A DNA stretch of 64,000 bases from Prevotella vespertina (GCF_009728485.1 NZ_VVIQ01000007.1:94936-158935), one strand, 5' to 3'; shown: positions 35,466-45,427, counted from the stretch's first letter. Numbers and translations: made by a program. The notes: generated from the sequence alone by a model not told the origin.

Positions 35466-36248
35466 ATGAGTACGATTATTTATCCTTCACCTATCTTTGG
35501 TCCCGTACATAGCCGTCGTTTGGGCGTTTCTCTTGGTATTAATCTTATGCCAGCCGATGGTAAAATATGCACCTTCGATTGCATTTATTGCGAATGTGGA
35601 TTTAACGAAGATCATCGAACGAAGACGCCCCACCCTGCCCGTGAACTTGTTGCTACGGCATTGGAGAACAAACTCAAAGAGATGATTAAGGATAACATCC
35701 ATCCTGACGTACTAACTTTCGCTGGTAACGGAGAACCAACTTCGCATCCTCATTTCGCTGAGATTATTGATGACACTATCCGTCTACGTGATAAGTATTG
35801 CCCCCAAGCAAAGATTTCTGTCCTCAGTAATTCTACATTCATTCATCGTCCAAAGGTTCATGAAGCATTATCAAAGGTGGATAACAACATTTTGAAGCTA
35901 GACACGATTGATATGAAATATATAAAAAAGGTGGATCGACCGACGCAACCATCCTACGATGTGAATCGTATCATTGCTGACATCAAGGCTTTTAACGGAC
36001 AGGCGATCATTCAAACAATGTTTCTAAAAGGAACGACTGACGAAGGGGTCGATGTTGACAACACTTCTGATTCTTTCGTTACTCCATGGCTCAAGGTTGT
36101 GAAAGAGATTGCTCCACGTGAGGTAATGATTTACACCATTGATCGAGAAACCCCTGACCAGCATCTTCTCAAGGCTTCTCCCGAAGAACTAAATAGCATT
36201 CGTGACAAAGTAATTGCCATGGGCATTCCTTGCACAGCATCCTACTAG
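35466..36248 (+). CDS. Radical SAM protein (COG0731-like)
   Basis: A 260-residue radical SAM enzyme. The 4Fe-4S motif is CTFDCIYC (CxxxCxxC), preceded by the conserved FGPVHSRRLGVSLGINLMP and followed by FAGNGEPTSHPHF (SAM-binding GGE-like motif) and SVLSNSTFIHRP. The sequence resembles the COG0731 group related to wyosine-synthesis enzymes; bacterial members have no agreed substrate. ATG 35466 is favoured over 35388 because the promoter lies between them. Monocistronic, followed by a 22-bp array. Confidence 0.88.
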   Translation: MSTIIYPSPIFGPVHSRRLGVSLGINLMPADGKICTFDCIYCECGFNEDHRTKTPHPARELVATALENKLKEMIKDNIHPDVLTFAGNGEPTSHPHFAEIIDDTIRLRDKYCPQAKISVLSNSTFIHRPKVHEALSKVDNNILKLDTIDMKYIKKVDRPTQPSYDVNRIIADIKAFNGQAIIQTMFLKGTTDEGVDVDNTSDSFVTPWLKVVKEIAPREVMIYTIDRETPDQHLLKASPEELNSIRDKVIAMGIPCTASY

Positions 36249-36303
36249 ATATTTTATAAAACAATCCATATCCATAGATTATATATGTAAGCCCTTATTT
36301 CCC

Positions 36304-36369
36304 AAAAGCTCTTAAGCTTTTCGGGAAAAGTTCCTAAGCTTTTTGAGAAAAACTCTTAAGCTTTTAGAA
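36304..36369. repeat. Three-unit 22-bp array with AAGCTCTTAAGCTTTT palindrome
   Basis: Units start at 36304, 36326 and 36348, each exactly 22 bp. The cores are AAAAGCTCTTAAGCTTTT, AAAAGTTCCTAAGCTTTT and AAAAACTCTTAAGCTTTT, followed by 4 variable bases. It begins 55 bp after the radical SAM stop. The core is not related in sequence to the arrays elsewhere in the window, but the period and layout are the same. Confidence 0.9.
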
Positions 36370-36396
36370 ATAGACATAAGAAGGAATATAAAACAG

Positions 36397-36422
36397 AAAG
36401 ACTAACCTCACGGCTAGTCTTC
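36397..36422. terminator. Hairpin between radical SAM gene and lpxA
   Basis: AGACTAACC pairs with GGCTAGTCT (one mismatch) around TCAC, with flanking GAA and TTCC. It could serve either convergent gene; no strong T tract. Confidence 0.6.
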
Positions 36423-36452
36423 CCTCTCCTCAAAAAACTATTGAAAATAAAA

Positions 36453-37235
36453 TTAGATTTTACTAATGATTCCTTCTTCCGTTGCTCGCACGAAGTCGAT
36501 GACATTACGAATCTCGTGCGAAGCGGGCACTTGTTGTTCTATCTGAATGCAAGCATCAAAAACTGATGTCTGCCCATGGAACAACAGACGATAAGCGTTG
36601 GCAATGTGTTTGAGAATCTTCTCATCAACACCAGCTCGCTTACCGATAGTTGTGTTAACACCATGATATTCAATTGGTGCACCACCAGCGATAATATAAG
36701 GAGGAACGTCCTTCGAGAAGGTAGTACCTGCTTGTACCACAGCATACTCGCCGACACGCGTGTTCGCTTTCTCTACAACGTTTGAAGAGATAATAGCTCC
36801 CGTTCCAATCTTACAATCACCTGCAATCTTCGCACCATAGCCAAAGACACACTTGTCACCAACGACGGTGTCATGGCTAATATGGGCACCTTCCATGAGG
36901 AAGTTATTCGAGCCGATAATGGTTTTGCAACCACGGTGTGTGGCACGATTGATAACCACATTCTCTCGAACAATGTTGTTATCACCCATCACCAGTTCGC
37001 TTTTCTCACCCACGAAATTGAAATCCTGTGGTAAAGCAGCAAGCACCGAACCTTGGTGAATCTTGTTTCCACTTCCCATTCGAGTACCATTTAAGATACT
37101 AACAAAGGGGAAGATAACGCAGTTATCACCGATGACAACATCATCTTCTATATACACAAATGGGAATATCTTACAGCCGTCTCCAATCTTTGCTTTCGGA
37201 GAAACCTCGGCTTTTGGACTAATTACGCTACTCAT
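36453..37235 (-). CDS. lpxA: Acyl-ACP:UDP-N-acetylglucosamine O-acyltransferase
   Basis: A 260-residue left-handed beta-helix enzyme, the first step of lipid A synthesis. Hexapeptide repeats occupy about 1-190 (ISPKAEVSPKAKIGDGCKIF onward). The active-site His lies in EGAHISHDTVVGDKC, and GDNNIVRENVVINRATHRG is the conserved acyl-ACP-binding region. The C-terminal helical domain is complete. It lies 31 bp downstream of the RND outer-membrane gene on the same strand and may be read through from it, although the functions are unrelated. Confidence 0.96.
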   Translation of the reverse strand: MSSVISPKAEVSPKAKIGDGCKIFPFVYIEDDVVIGDNCVIFPFVSILNGTRMGSGNKIHQGSVLAALPQDFNFVGEKSELVMGDNNIVRENVVINRATHRGCKTIIGSNNFLMEGAHISHDTVVGDKCVFGYGAKIAGDCKIGTGAIISSNVVEKANTRVGEYAVVQAGTTFSKDVPPYIIAGGAPIEYHGVNTTIGKRAGVDEKILKHIANAYRLLFHGQTSVFDACIQIEQQVPASHEIRNVIDFVRATEEGIISKI

Positions 37236-37266
37236 ACTCTTGAATACTAAGAATTAAACAAACGAT

Positions 37267-38646
37267 TTACTTAGAACCACCACCAAGTGCATTATACAGA
37301 TTGACGATAGATTGTAGTTTCGTAAACTGCTCTTTCACTTGTGATATTTCTGCGTTAAGTAAGCTCTGCTGAGCAGTGATAACTTCAAGATAGGTGCTTG
37401 AGCTTTGTGCATAGAGCATCTGTGTGTGCTCTACATTCTGCTTCAGAACATCTATTTGTTGTTGCTGCAACTTCTCTTTCTCACCAGCTGAATTATAAGC
37501 AACAAGAGCGTTGCTCACTTCTGAACCAGCCTTGAGAATACTATTCTGCCATGTGTTATATGCTTGCTTATACTTATCTTCTGCAACACGCAAACCTGCT
37601 TTTAATTGTCCGCGCATGAAGATGGGCTGTGTCAAACTACCGACTACACTCAAGAGCAACTTACCAGGGTTAACCATACCATTGCTATTAGTCCACGCGC
37701 CAGTAGGTGAAATGTTCAATGCGGGATAGAAACGACTGCGTGCCTGCTGAATATTATAGAAACATTGAGCCAACGCCATTTCATTTGCATGCACGTCGGC
37801 ACGATTGCTTAGAAGTTGTACACCAATACCACCTGCGAAATTCGCTGGTAAGCTCTGATTGGCTAGGCTACCGCGAGCAATACCTTGCGCTGGTTCTCCA
37901 AGAAGAAGACTAAGAGCGTTCTCTGTCTCACGTATCTGACGACGGATGTCTGCGCCCTGTGTCTGTACACTATAGTAAGCAGCTTCGGCACTCTGAACAC
38001 TCGTTGAACGAGCACGACCATATTCCATCTGGAGTTTCATCATGTCCCAAGTATTCTTTGTCAGCCCTGACATATCATCTACTATCTGCTTCTGACGATC
38101 GAGCATTAACAATGTGTAATAGAGATTAGCTACGTTACAAATCAGACTGGTCTGCACTGCTACCTTATAATCCTTTGACTGAAGAAGGAGCATTTGTGCA
38201 GCTTTCTTCTCCGAACGGAGCTTTCCAAAGAGATCAACATCCCAACTTGCAGAGACTGGGAGTGTGTAAGACTGGGTGGAAGGCGTGTGCGAACCAAAGT
38301 GAGAAATCGTACCCGTCGGTGCGAAAACCACAGATGGTAAGAAAGAGAGATTCGATGTCTTAACCTGCTGCTCGGCAATATCTATGTTCAATGCAGCATT
38401 AAGCAGGTCGGGATTATTTGTAAGAGCTCTTTCGATAAGAGACTGCAAATGTGGGTCAGTGAAGACACTGCGCCATGGGAGATTACCAAAATCATTAGCC
38501 CCCTCAAGCGTTCCCTTGTCATCAACAGGGTCTCTCACAATCCCATTCGTCTTCACATCGGGACGCTCGTAATTGCCATAGAGACTCTTACAGCCTGTCA
38601 ATGACAGGGCTGCAAGGGCTATGATGATTATATTCTTATTCTTCAT
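37267..38646 (-). CDS. TolC/OprM-like outer-membrane efflux lipoprotein
   Basis: A 459-residue outer-membrane factor of the NodT group. Lipobox LAALSLTGC puts the lipidated Cys at about residue 19. Two OEP domains (about 60-255 and 280-455) are rich in coiled-coil heptads (NIDIAEQQVKTSN, AEAAYYSVQTQ, LLNAEISQVKEQFTKLQS). It is the exit duct for the adjacent RND pump: stop-to-start spacing to the RND gene is 21 bp. Third gene of the operon adaptor-pump-duct. Confidence 0.93.
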   Translation of the reverse strand: MKNKNIIIIALAALSLTGCKSLYGNYERPDVKTNGIVRDPVDDKGTLEGANDFGNLPWRSVFTDPHLQSLIERALTNNPDLLNAALNIDIAEQQVKTSNLSFLPSVVFAPTGTISHFGSHTPSTQSYTLPVSASWDVDLFGKLRSEKKAAQMLLLQSKDYKVAVQTSLICNVANLYYTLLMLDRQKQIVDDMSGLTKNTWDMMKLQMEYGRARSTSVQSAEAAYYSVQTQGADIRRQIRETENALSLLLGEPAQGIARGSLANQSLPANFAGGIGVQLLSNRADVHANEMALAQCFYNIQQARSRFYPALNISPTGAWTNSNGMVNPGKLLLSVVGSLTQPIFMRGQLKAGLRVAEDKYKQAYNTWQNSILKAGSEVSNALVAYNSAGEKEKLQQQQIDVLKQNVEHTQMLYAQSSSTYLEVITAQQSLLNAEISQVKEQFTKLQSIVNLYNALGGGSK

Positions 38647-38667
38647 TATTGTTCTTTTAATGTAATA

Positions 38668-41600
38668 CTACTCTTCTACCTTATAATCATGTGCAGGTCC
38701 TTTCGCAAATTGCTCAAGTTCCTTTATGACATCATGATTAGCCTCATCTTCAAACTCTAGTGGCTTAATACGCTCTTGTAAGTACTGGAAGCCAGCGAAT
38801 AGAGCTGGTACTACAAACACCTGACAGAGTGTACCAATCAACATACCTCCAACGGCAGCAGCACCCAATGTCTGGTTACCATTATGACCTACACCACTTG
38901 CAAACATCAATGGTAACAATCCAATGATCATCGCTAAAGACGTCATCAAGATAGGACGAAGACGTGCGCCAGCACCTAAGATGGCTGCATACTTGATTGC
39001 CATACCTGTTCGACGACGCTCAAGAGCAAACTCAACGATAAGGATGGCGTTCTTTGCCAACAATCCAATCAACATAATCAAGGATATTTGCATGTAGATA
39101 TCGTTGCTATGCCCGAAGATCATCGTGAATATGAACGCTCCTGCAAGACCAAATGGTATAGACAAGATAACGGCTAATGGGAGGATATAACTCTCATATT
39201 GTGCACTAAGAATCAAGTAGACAAACACGATACAAAGGACGAAGATCATCGCTGTTGAGTTAGAAGACTCTTGCTCTGAACGTGTCAAGCCAGAGAACTC
39301 ATAGCCATATCCCTGTGGTAACACTTGTTTTGCCACTTCCTCTGCTGCCTTAATAGCCTCTCCAGAAGAGACCCCATTTGCTGGTGTCGCATTAACAGCA
39401 ATAGAGGTAAAGAGGTTGAAACGAGTGATATTTGACGGTCCATAAACACGCTTCAACGTACAGAACTCACTTACTGGAGCCATACCTGCTGCTGTTCGAA
39501 CATAGATGTTATTCATGCTCGACTCGTCCATGCGGCTCTCTGCTGTTCCTTGTATCATCACACGGAAGAGCTTACCGTATGCATTGAAGTTGGAAGCATA
39601 CATACCACCATAGTATCCCTGCAATACAGAAAGAATAGCTGCTGGTGATGTTCCTGCCTGCTTTGCTTTCGCAACATCTACATCCACCATGTATTGAGGA
39701 TAGTTCGGGTTGTAAGTGGTAAGTGCTCGGCTAAACTCCGGACGCTTGTTCAAAGCAGCGAGGTAATCCTGTGCAACCTTAAAGAATTTATTCAAGTCGC
39801 CACCTGTCTTATCCTGTAAAGAGAAGGAAAGACCATTCGACATACCATAACCAGGAATCATTGGCGGTGCAAAGGCTATTACCTGCGCACCCTTAATACT
39901 GGCTGTTTGCTTGTAAATCATGCCCAAAATCATATTAGAAGAAGTTGGGTCAATGAACAATCCAGCAATACCAGCACCCGTGAATACTGATTTAATACGA
40001 TCAAACATACCATATTCACGCTCAGCAAAAGGCTTCAACTTAACAATAAAGGTTGACTGGTTAGAACCCTGTCCAGCCAAGAAGTTGTAACCAACTATCT
40101 GCTCACGACGTTCAATGTAAGGGTTACTTGCCAACATCTTATCCACCTGATCGGTCACTTTCTGGGTTTCTACTTGTGATGTCCCAGGAGGTAAACTAAT
40201 CATGGCAAACAAAGTTCCAGTATCTTCATCTGGCACAAGTCCTGTCTTAGTAAACGTCATTGTAAGAACGAGAGCCACGAAACCTACAACAACAGCAGAG
40301 CCTGCTATCCAACGATGGTTGATAATCTTCTCAACTTTTTTCTGATACTTAGCATTGATCTTATCATACTGTGTATTGAATGCCATGTGGAATCTATCAA
40401 TGCGTGAAAGCTTCTTATGTTCCTCATCATTGTCATGTGGCTTCAAGAAAATAGCACATAGTGCAGGTGACAAGGTCAAAGCATTCAGAGCAGAGATAAC
40501 GATTGATACCGCCATTGTCACACCGAACTCACGATAGAAAGTACCTGATGTTCCACCAATAAATGATACTGGCACGAACACTGCTGACATCACCAAAGTA
40601 ATAGAGATGATAGCTCCAGAAATCTCATTCATTGCATCAATGGCTGCAGTCATCGCACTCTTATAACCTAAGTCGAGCTTTGCATGGACAGCCTCAACCA
40701 CCACAATGGCATCATCGACCACAATGGCAATCGCTAATAACAATGCTGACAAGGTCAAAAGGTTGATGGAGAATCCAAACACCCATAGGAAGAAGAATGT
40801 ACCAATCAATGCCACTGGCACAGCAATCATAGGAATTACAGTCGAACGGAAGTCTTGCAAGAAGACATACACAACGAAGAATACCAACACAAGTGTGATA
40901 ACCAGTGTACGAATAACTTCCTCTATAGATGCAAAAAGGAACTCTGTTACATCCTGTTCTATCGTCACTTTCATCCCTGGAGGCATCTGTTTCTGTGCAT
41001 CAGCCAAGGCTGCTTTTACATCATCGGCAATCTGTGTAGCATTTGAACCTGCCACCTGGTTAACCATACCTAATACAGCTGGTTGACCATTGTTACGCAT
41101 AGCTACTGAATACATCAAACCACCTAACTCAACCTTTGCCACATCACGCAAGTGAAGTGTCTGCCCATTTGTATTGCTTGAGATAATGATATTTCCATAT
41201 TCTTCTGGCGTCTTCAAACGTCCCTTATAGCGCATAGTGTACTCAAACTTGAGCTTACTTTGCTCACCAAAGGAACCTGGTGCTGCCTCAATATTCTGTT
41301 CTGCAAGAGCACCAGAGATATCAGAAGGAACAAGACCATACTGCTTCATCTTATCTGGCTGGAGCCAAATACGCATTGAGTAAGTCTTCATACCAGGTAT
41401 ATGGACGTCACCTACACCATTAATACGCTTCAACATTGGAACGATATTGATGTTGTTATAGTTCGTCAAGAACTCATCATCATATCGTCCATCATCTGTT
41501 GTCAAGGAGTACATGACCACATTCGAACTCTGACGTTTCGATACAGTCACACCCACACGGGTAACTTCAGCAGGTAACAAAGCCTGTGCTTGTGACACGC

Positions 41601-41931
41601 GGTTCTGCACATTGACTGCCGCCATGTTTGGGTCAGTACCTTGCTTAAAGTAGACTGTGAGCATCGCCATACCAGCGTTAGTTGCAGTCGACTCAATATA
41701 AGTCATATTCTCTACACCATTGATACTCTCTTCCAATGGTGTAATAACTGAATTCAATACGGTCTGCGCATCAGCTCCTTGATAGGAGGTTTGAATGGAG
41801 ATCGTAGGTGGTGCGATATCTGGATACTGCTCGATAGGCAGTGACATCAAACCGATTATACCCAAAAGTACAAAGAAGATGGATATAACCGTTGATAAAA
41901 CCGGTCGTTTAATGAAATTCGTAAATGTCAT
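38668..41931 (-). CDS. RND efflux pump inner-membrane subunit (AcrB/HAE1 family)
   Basis: A 1087-residue proton-driven trimeric pump subunit. It has twelve membrane helices in the standard 1+5+1+5 pattern with two large periplasmic loops. FIKRPVLSTVISIFFVLLG opens the protein. Helix 4 contains AIAIVVDDAIVVVEAV with the proton-relay Asp pair, and the second half has GLLAKNAILIVEFA. Members export hydrophobic drugs, bile acids and detergents. The C-terminal tail after the last helix (about 35 residues, acidic) is cytoplasmic. Operon with adaptor upstream and outer-membrane duct downstream. Confidence 0.96.
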   Translation of the reverse strand: MTFTNFIKRPVLSTVISIFFVLLGIIGLMSLPIEQYPDIAPPTISIQTSYQGADAQTVLNSVITPLEESINGVENMTYIESTATNAGMAMLTVYFKQGTDPNMAAVNVQNRVSQAQALLPAEVTRVGVTVSKRQSSNVVMYSLTTDDGRYDDEFLTNYNNINIVPMLKRINGVGDVHIPGMKTYSMRIWLQPDKMKQYGLVPSDISGALAEQNIEAAPGSFGEQSKLKFEYTMRYKGRLKTPEEYGNIIISSNTNGQTLHLRDVAKVELGGLMYSVAMRNNGQPAVLGMVNQVAGSNATQIADDVKAALADAQKQMPPGMKVTIEQDVTEFLFASIEEVIRTLVITLVLVFFVVYVFLQDFRSTVIPMIAVPVALIGTFFFLWVFGFSINLLTLSALLLAIAIVVDDAIVVVEAVHAKLDLGYKSAMTAAIDAMNEISGAIISITLVMSAVFVPVSFIGGTSGTFYREFGVTMAVSIVISALNALTLSPALCAIFLKPHDNDEEHKKLSRIDRFHMAFNTQYDKINAKYQKKVEKIINHRWIAGSAVVVGFVALVLTMTFTKTGLVPDEDTGTLFAMISLPPGTSQVETQKVTDQVDKMLASNPYIERREQIVGYNFLAGQGSNQSTFIVKLKPFAEREYGMFDRIKSVFTGAGIAGLFIDPTSSNMILGMIYKQTASIKGAQVIAFAPPMIPGYGMSNGLSFSLQDKTGGDLNKFFKVAQDYLAALNKRPEFSRALTTYNPNYPQYMVDVDVAKAKQAGTSPAAILSVLQGYYGGMYASNFNAYGKLFRVMIQGTAESRMDESSMNNIYVRTAAGMAPVSEFCTLKRVYGPSNITRFNLFTSIAVNATPANGVSSGEAIKAAEEVAKQVLPQGYGYEFSGLTRSEQESSNSTAMIFVLCIVFVYLILSAQYESYILPLAVILSIPFGLAGAFIFTMIFGHSNDIYMQISLIMLIGLLAKNAILIVEFALERRRTGMAIKYAAILGAGARLRPILMTSLAMIIGLLPLMFASGVGHNGNQTLGAAAVGGMLIGTLCQVFVVPALFAGFQYLQERIKPLEFEDEANHDVIKELEQFAKGPAHDYKVEE

Positions 41932-42020
41932 AACGATTATTCTTTTGAATCATGGAGATGGGTGAAAAATAGCCTAAGAAAACTTACTTCTCACAGAGAA
42001 CAGCCCCTCTGTCTCCACTC

Positions 42021-42053
42021 ATAACTCCTAATTCCTAACTTCTAATTACTTAC
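42021..42053. repeat. Short degenerate TAATTCCTAACT repeat at the adaptor 3' end
   Basis: ATAACTCCTAATTCCTAACT followed by TCTAATTAC, four 7-8 bp variants of AACTCCT/AATTCCT overlapping the adaptor stop codon. Such runs are common at gene ends in this group, by my recollection. Confidence 0.55.
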
Positions 42054-43377
42054 TTTCTCCCTTCATAGTCTTTAAGAAACCTGAAGCAGAGCTCTGATTC
42101 TCACCCAACTTCTCAGCTTTCTTAATGGCTTCTTCATACTCTGCTGGAGTCAATGCCTTTATCTTTGCACCATCTTCCAAACTTGAGATTCCCTTGCTAA
42201 CAATGCGGTCACCCATCTTTAATCCACTAGTAACAATGTAATTGATACCATCATTCTGTGGGTTAATGGTTATCTCGCTGTAATGTACCTTATTATTAGC
42301 ATCCACCTTATAGACAAATACCTTATCCTGCACCTGAGTGGTTGCTTCTTGTGGAATCAACAATGCGTGATTATTGTTCTTAGCAATAACAATCTGCCCA
42401 CTACCACCACTCTTCAACAAATGTTCGGGATTAGGAAAACGTGCAATAACGCTGATTGTTCCTGTTGCTGGGTCAATGATACCACTAGTCTTGACAATGG
42501 CTCCCTCATGATTATAGGTTGAACCATCTGCAAGCAACAAACTTACACCTGGGAACTTCTTAATGGCATTACTCAAACCATCTCCTGCACGGCTCAGTTT
42601 CAACACGTCAGCCTCAGTCATAGAGAAGTAAACTTCTATTGTAGAAGTGTTGCTAACGGTTGTTACTGGCTGTGCAGAAGAGGCACTTACCAAGGCTCCC
42701 TCTTTGAAAGGAAGACTACCGATGTAACCAGAAGCAGGACTCTTTACATAACAGAAGCCAAGGTTATCCTTTGCAGTTGATAGCATTGCTTGCGCTTGAC
42801 GAACACCTGCTTGCGCTTGACGAACAGCAGCTTGCGCAGAAGCGACACCACTTTGTGCTTGGCGAACAGCAGCTTGTGCCGTTTCAAAACTATTCTTTGC
42901 TGACTGCAACTCATAGTCGCCTATCACCTTATTATTATATAGGTTCTTACTGTTTGAGTAAGTCAAACGAGCGGTAGCAGCCTGTGCATTAGCCGAATTA
43001 AGACTTGCGTTAGCCTGAACAACACCAGCTTCTGACTGTGCCACAGCACTCTGTGCGGAGTTAACCTGAGCTTCTGCCTGACGGACAGCAGCCTGATAAG
43101 TGGAGTTATCCACAACGAAGAGCACCTGCCCAGCATGCACATACTCACCCTCATGCACATATAGTTTCGTGATAAAGCCGCTCACCTTTGGGCGAACCTC
43201 TACATCCTGAACACCCTTAAGCGTAGCTGGATAAGTAGTCTTTAGCTGTGCATTAGATGCACCAATCGTAATTACAGGATACTCATCACTTGTAGGAAGC
43301 CCCTGCTGACCGCCTCCACAACTGGTCAATAACGCCACAGTTGCAGCTACGAACAATAAGATTTTATTCATTTTCAT
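42046..43377 (-). CDS. RND efflux periplasmic adaptor (AcrA-like lipoprotein)
   Basis: A 443-residue membrane-fusion protein that links the RND pump to the outer-membrane duct. The lipobox is LLTSCGGG. A lipoyl-like half (PKVSGFITKLYVHEGEYVHAGQ) and its partner (VKSPASGYIGSLPFKEGALV) flank a long coiled-coil hairpin built from repeated Ala/Gln-rich heptads (QAEAQVNSAQSAVAQSEAGV). Beta-barrel and membrane-proximal domains follow. The frame extends 23 codons further upstream without family sequence. ATG 43377 (or 43371) directly precedes the signal peptide. No repressor gene is adjacent. Confidence 0.93.
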   Translation of the reverse strand: MKMNKILLFVAATVALLTSCGGGQQGLPTSDEYPVITIGASNAQLKTTYPATLKGVQDVEVRPKVSGFITKLYVHEGEYVHAGQVLFVVDNSTYQAAVRQAEAQVNSAQSAVAQSEAGVVQANASLNSANAQAATARLTYSNSKNLYNNKVIGDYELQSAKNSFETAQAAVRQAQSGVASAQAAVRQAQAGVRQAQAMLSTAKDNLGFCYVKSPASGYIGSLPFKEGALVSASSAQPVTTVSNTSTIEVYFSMTEADVLKLSRAGDGLSNAIKKFPGVSLLLADGSTYNHEGAIVKTSGIIDPATGTISVIARFPNPEHLLKSGGSGQIVIAKNNNHALLIPQEATTQVQDKVFVYKVDANNKVHYSEITINPQNDGINYIVTSGLKMGDRIVSKGISSLEDGAKIKALTPAEYEEAIKKAEKLGENQSSASGFLKTMKGESK

Positions 43378-43483
43378 ACCTATTTTATATATTATATTCA
43401 TTCTTTTTATCTTGCCATTCACCTCTTTCGCATAAGAGATGTACATACTTCTCGTATCAAACTAATCTCTTCATAAAAGTAAT

Positions 43484-43527
43484 GCATACTAAAAACCGAA
43501 GTATAATACTTGAGTTTTTCAGTATGC
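43484..43527. promoter_or_regulatory. 44-bp near-palindrome upstream of the RND operon
   Basis: GCATACTAAAAACCGAAGTA at 43484-43503 mirrors ATACTTGAGTTTTTCAGTAT just downstream, ending in GC at 43527. The arms are 21-22 bp with few mismatches. It sits about 107 bp upstream of the adaptor start. It could be an operator for a distant regulator or a transcribed hairpin. Confidence 0.6.
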
Positions 43528-43654
43528 AAAACTACTCATTAATCATTAAAGATACTTATTTTGCAAATAGCATTTAACAATTATTACCTATAACATACCA
43601 TTTATGACTCTTATCTATAACCTCCTTTAACAATGGATGTTATCTTCTTCATTC

Positions 43655-45079
43655 TTAAATCAGCCCCAATTCACTTGCCTTATTGCGCAAAAGTTCCATT
43701 AAAGGCTCTCGTTCATTTGCCACTTTATTATCAAGTACGGCATCTTTCAGCGTCTGCTTCAAAACGCCCACCTCTCTACTAGGTTTTAGATGGAACATAT
43801 CCATGATCTCATTACCATCTATGCAGGGTTGCAACAAGCGTTTGTAGTCACGCTCCTTCAAGTCTTTTAGTTTCTCACGAACGATTCGGAAGTTATCAAG
43901 AAAGCGTTGTTTACGGGCAACATTCTTACTCGTTATATCCGCCTCACACAGAGTCATCAAATCATCAATGTCTTCGCCAGCATCATTCATCAGTCGTCTC
44001 ACGGCCGAGTCGGTCACTTCTTCATCGGCAATAACAATCGGACGCATGTGTAAGTCTACTTGCTTTTGCACATACTTCATCTTACTATCCATCGGTAACT
44101 TCAACCTTCGGAAGATTTCAGGTACCATCTTTGCACCAACATAGTTGTGATTATGGAAGGTCCAACCCGCTACAGCATCCCACCGTTTACACTTTGCTTT
44201 ACCCACATCATGCAATAATGCTGCCCAACGTAACCATAAGTTATCCGTATGCTTGCAGATATTATCCAACACTTCTAAGGTATGATAAAAATTATTCTTA
44301 TGTGCTCGTCCGTTCCTAGTCTCCACGACATCCAAAGCAACTAGCTCTGGCAAGATGATTTGCAAGAGCCCACAACGATACAAATCAATAAAACCCTTGC
44401 TCGGTGTTGGCGTCATCATAATTTTGTTCAACTCCTCTTCTATGCGTTCCCCACTAATAATCTTTATTCTTTCGGCATTGCGTTCCAATGCCTCGAAGGT
44501 CTCATCATCAATAAAGAAATTTAATTGTGTAGCAAAACGAACGCATCGCATCATACGCAATGGATCGTCAGAGAAGGTTACATCAGGGTCTAAAGGCGTG
44601 CGAATAATACCATCCCATAGGTCGTCAACACCACCGAATGGATCGACTAACTCCCCAAAGCGAGCCTTATTCAAGCACACTGCTAGGGCATTGATTGTAA
44701 AGTCCCTACGATTCTGATCATCCTCTAGTGTTCCATCTTCTACCACTGGTTTCCTACTATCATGGCTGTAACTCTCTCGTCGAGCACCTACAAATTCAAC
44801 CTCCGTGTGCTTATATTTCACTTGAGCAGTACCAAAGTTGCGGAATACCGAGAGGTGAGCTTTCTTACCAAGAACGGCTTTCAATTCGCTAGCTACTTGT
44901 ATACCACTCCCCACAACAACAACATCTATATCATTGGAAGGGCGTTCTAAAAACAAATCACGCACATAACCGCCCACTACGTAACACTCCAGTCCGAGTT
45001 TATCGGCGGCATTGGAAATATGATGAAATATATCTTTATCTAATAATTGTGCCAATTCGGCATCTGAAAGATCTCGCAT
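43655..45079 (-). CDS. CCA-adding-type tRNA nucleotidyltransferase with HD domain
   Basis: A 474-residue class II nucleotidyltransferase. The catalytic head is VVGGYVRDLFLERPSNDIDVVVVG (two metal-binding Asp), then RRDFTINALAV and DPFGGVDDLWDG. The RNA- and nucleotide-binding domain has DDPLRMMRCVRFATQL. An HD phosphohydrolase domain follows (about 255-370: RWAALLHDVGKAKC). The architecture fits CCA tRNA nucleotidyltransferase; PcnB-like poly(A) polymerase is the alternative, and sequence alone separates them poorly. Promoter at 45112-45119. Confidence 0.9.
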   Translation of the reverse strand: MRDLSDAELAQLLDKDIFHHISNAADKLGLECYVVGGYVRDLFLERPSNDIDVVVVGSGIQVASELKAVLGKKAHLSVFRNFGTAQVKYKHTEVEFVGARRESYSHDSRKPVVEDGTLEDDQNRRDFTINALAVCLNKARFGELVDPFGGVDDLWDGIIRTPLDPDVTFSDDPLRMMRCVRFATQLNFFIDDETFEALERNAERIKIISGERIEEELNKIMMTPTPSKGFIDLYRCGLLQIILPELVALDVVETRNGRAHKNNFYHTLEVLDNICKHTDNLWLRWAALLHDVGKAKCKRWDAVAGWTFHNHNYVGAKMVPEIFRRLKLPMDSKMKYVQKQVDLHMRPIVIADEEVTDSAVRRLMNDAGEDIDDLMTLCEADITSKNVARKQRFLDNFRIVREKLKDLKERDYKRLLQPCIDGNEIMDMFHLKPSREVGVLKQTLKDAVLDNKVANEREPLMELLRNKASELGLI

Positions 45080-45111
45080 AATTAAATGTTATCTTTGTAT
45101 GAATAGCAATG

Positions 45112-45119
45112 CAAAGATA
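45112..45119 (-). promoter_or_regulatory. Nucleotidyltransferase promoter -7 element
   Basis: TATCTTTG on the minus strand, 32 bp upstream of ATG 45079. Confidence 0.75.
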
Positions 45120-45194
45120 CGTAAATTTGTTAAGTCATACAAATTAAGTATCATGTAAAATAAGGTGAGCTGAGCACATCCTCAAGCTGAGTTG

Positions 45195-45282
45195 TATTTG
45201 AAGGAAGAACGAGCAATATTTAAAGGAAGACTTAGCTATATCTGAAGAGAGGCTTAATTGCATTAGAGCAAAGGCTTTCTTT
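45195..45282. repeat. Degenerate 22-bp array
   Basis: Four units start at 45195, 45217, 45239 and 45261: TATTTGAAGGAAGAACGAG, TATTTAAAGGAAGACTTAG, TATCTGAAGAGAGGCTTAA, CATTAGAGCAAAGGCTTTC, each extending to 22 bp. The purine-rich left half is preserved but the palindromic right half is mostly lost. A possible extra unit with CTCAAGCTGAG precedes it (45173). It looks like an eroded member of the AAGAGAGGCTT family. Confidence 0.65.
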
Positions 45283-45427
45283 TAAATAAGAGGAGCGTAT
45301 GTTAGTTTAACACAAATACTTAGGTAAATAATAGAGGATTTTATATACCGATACTACTTTTAGTTAATTATCCTTATTAAAAGGGGTTTTTTCTTATTCG
45401 CTTTAGTACTAATTACAGAATTAGCAG

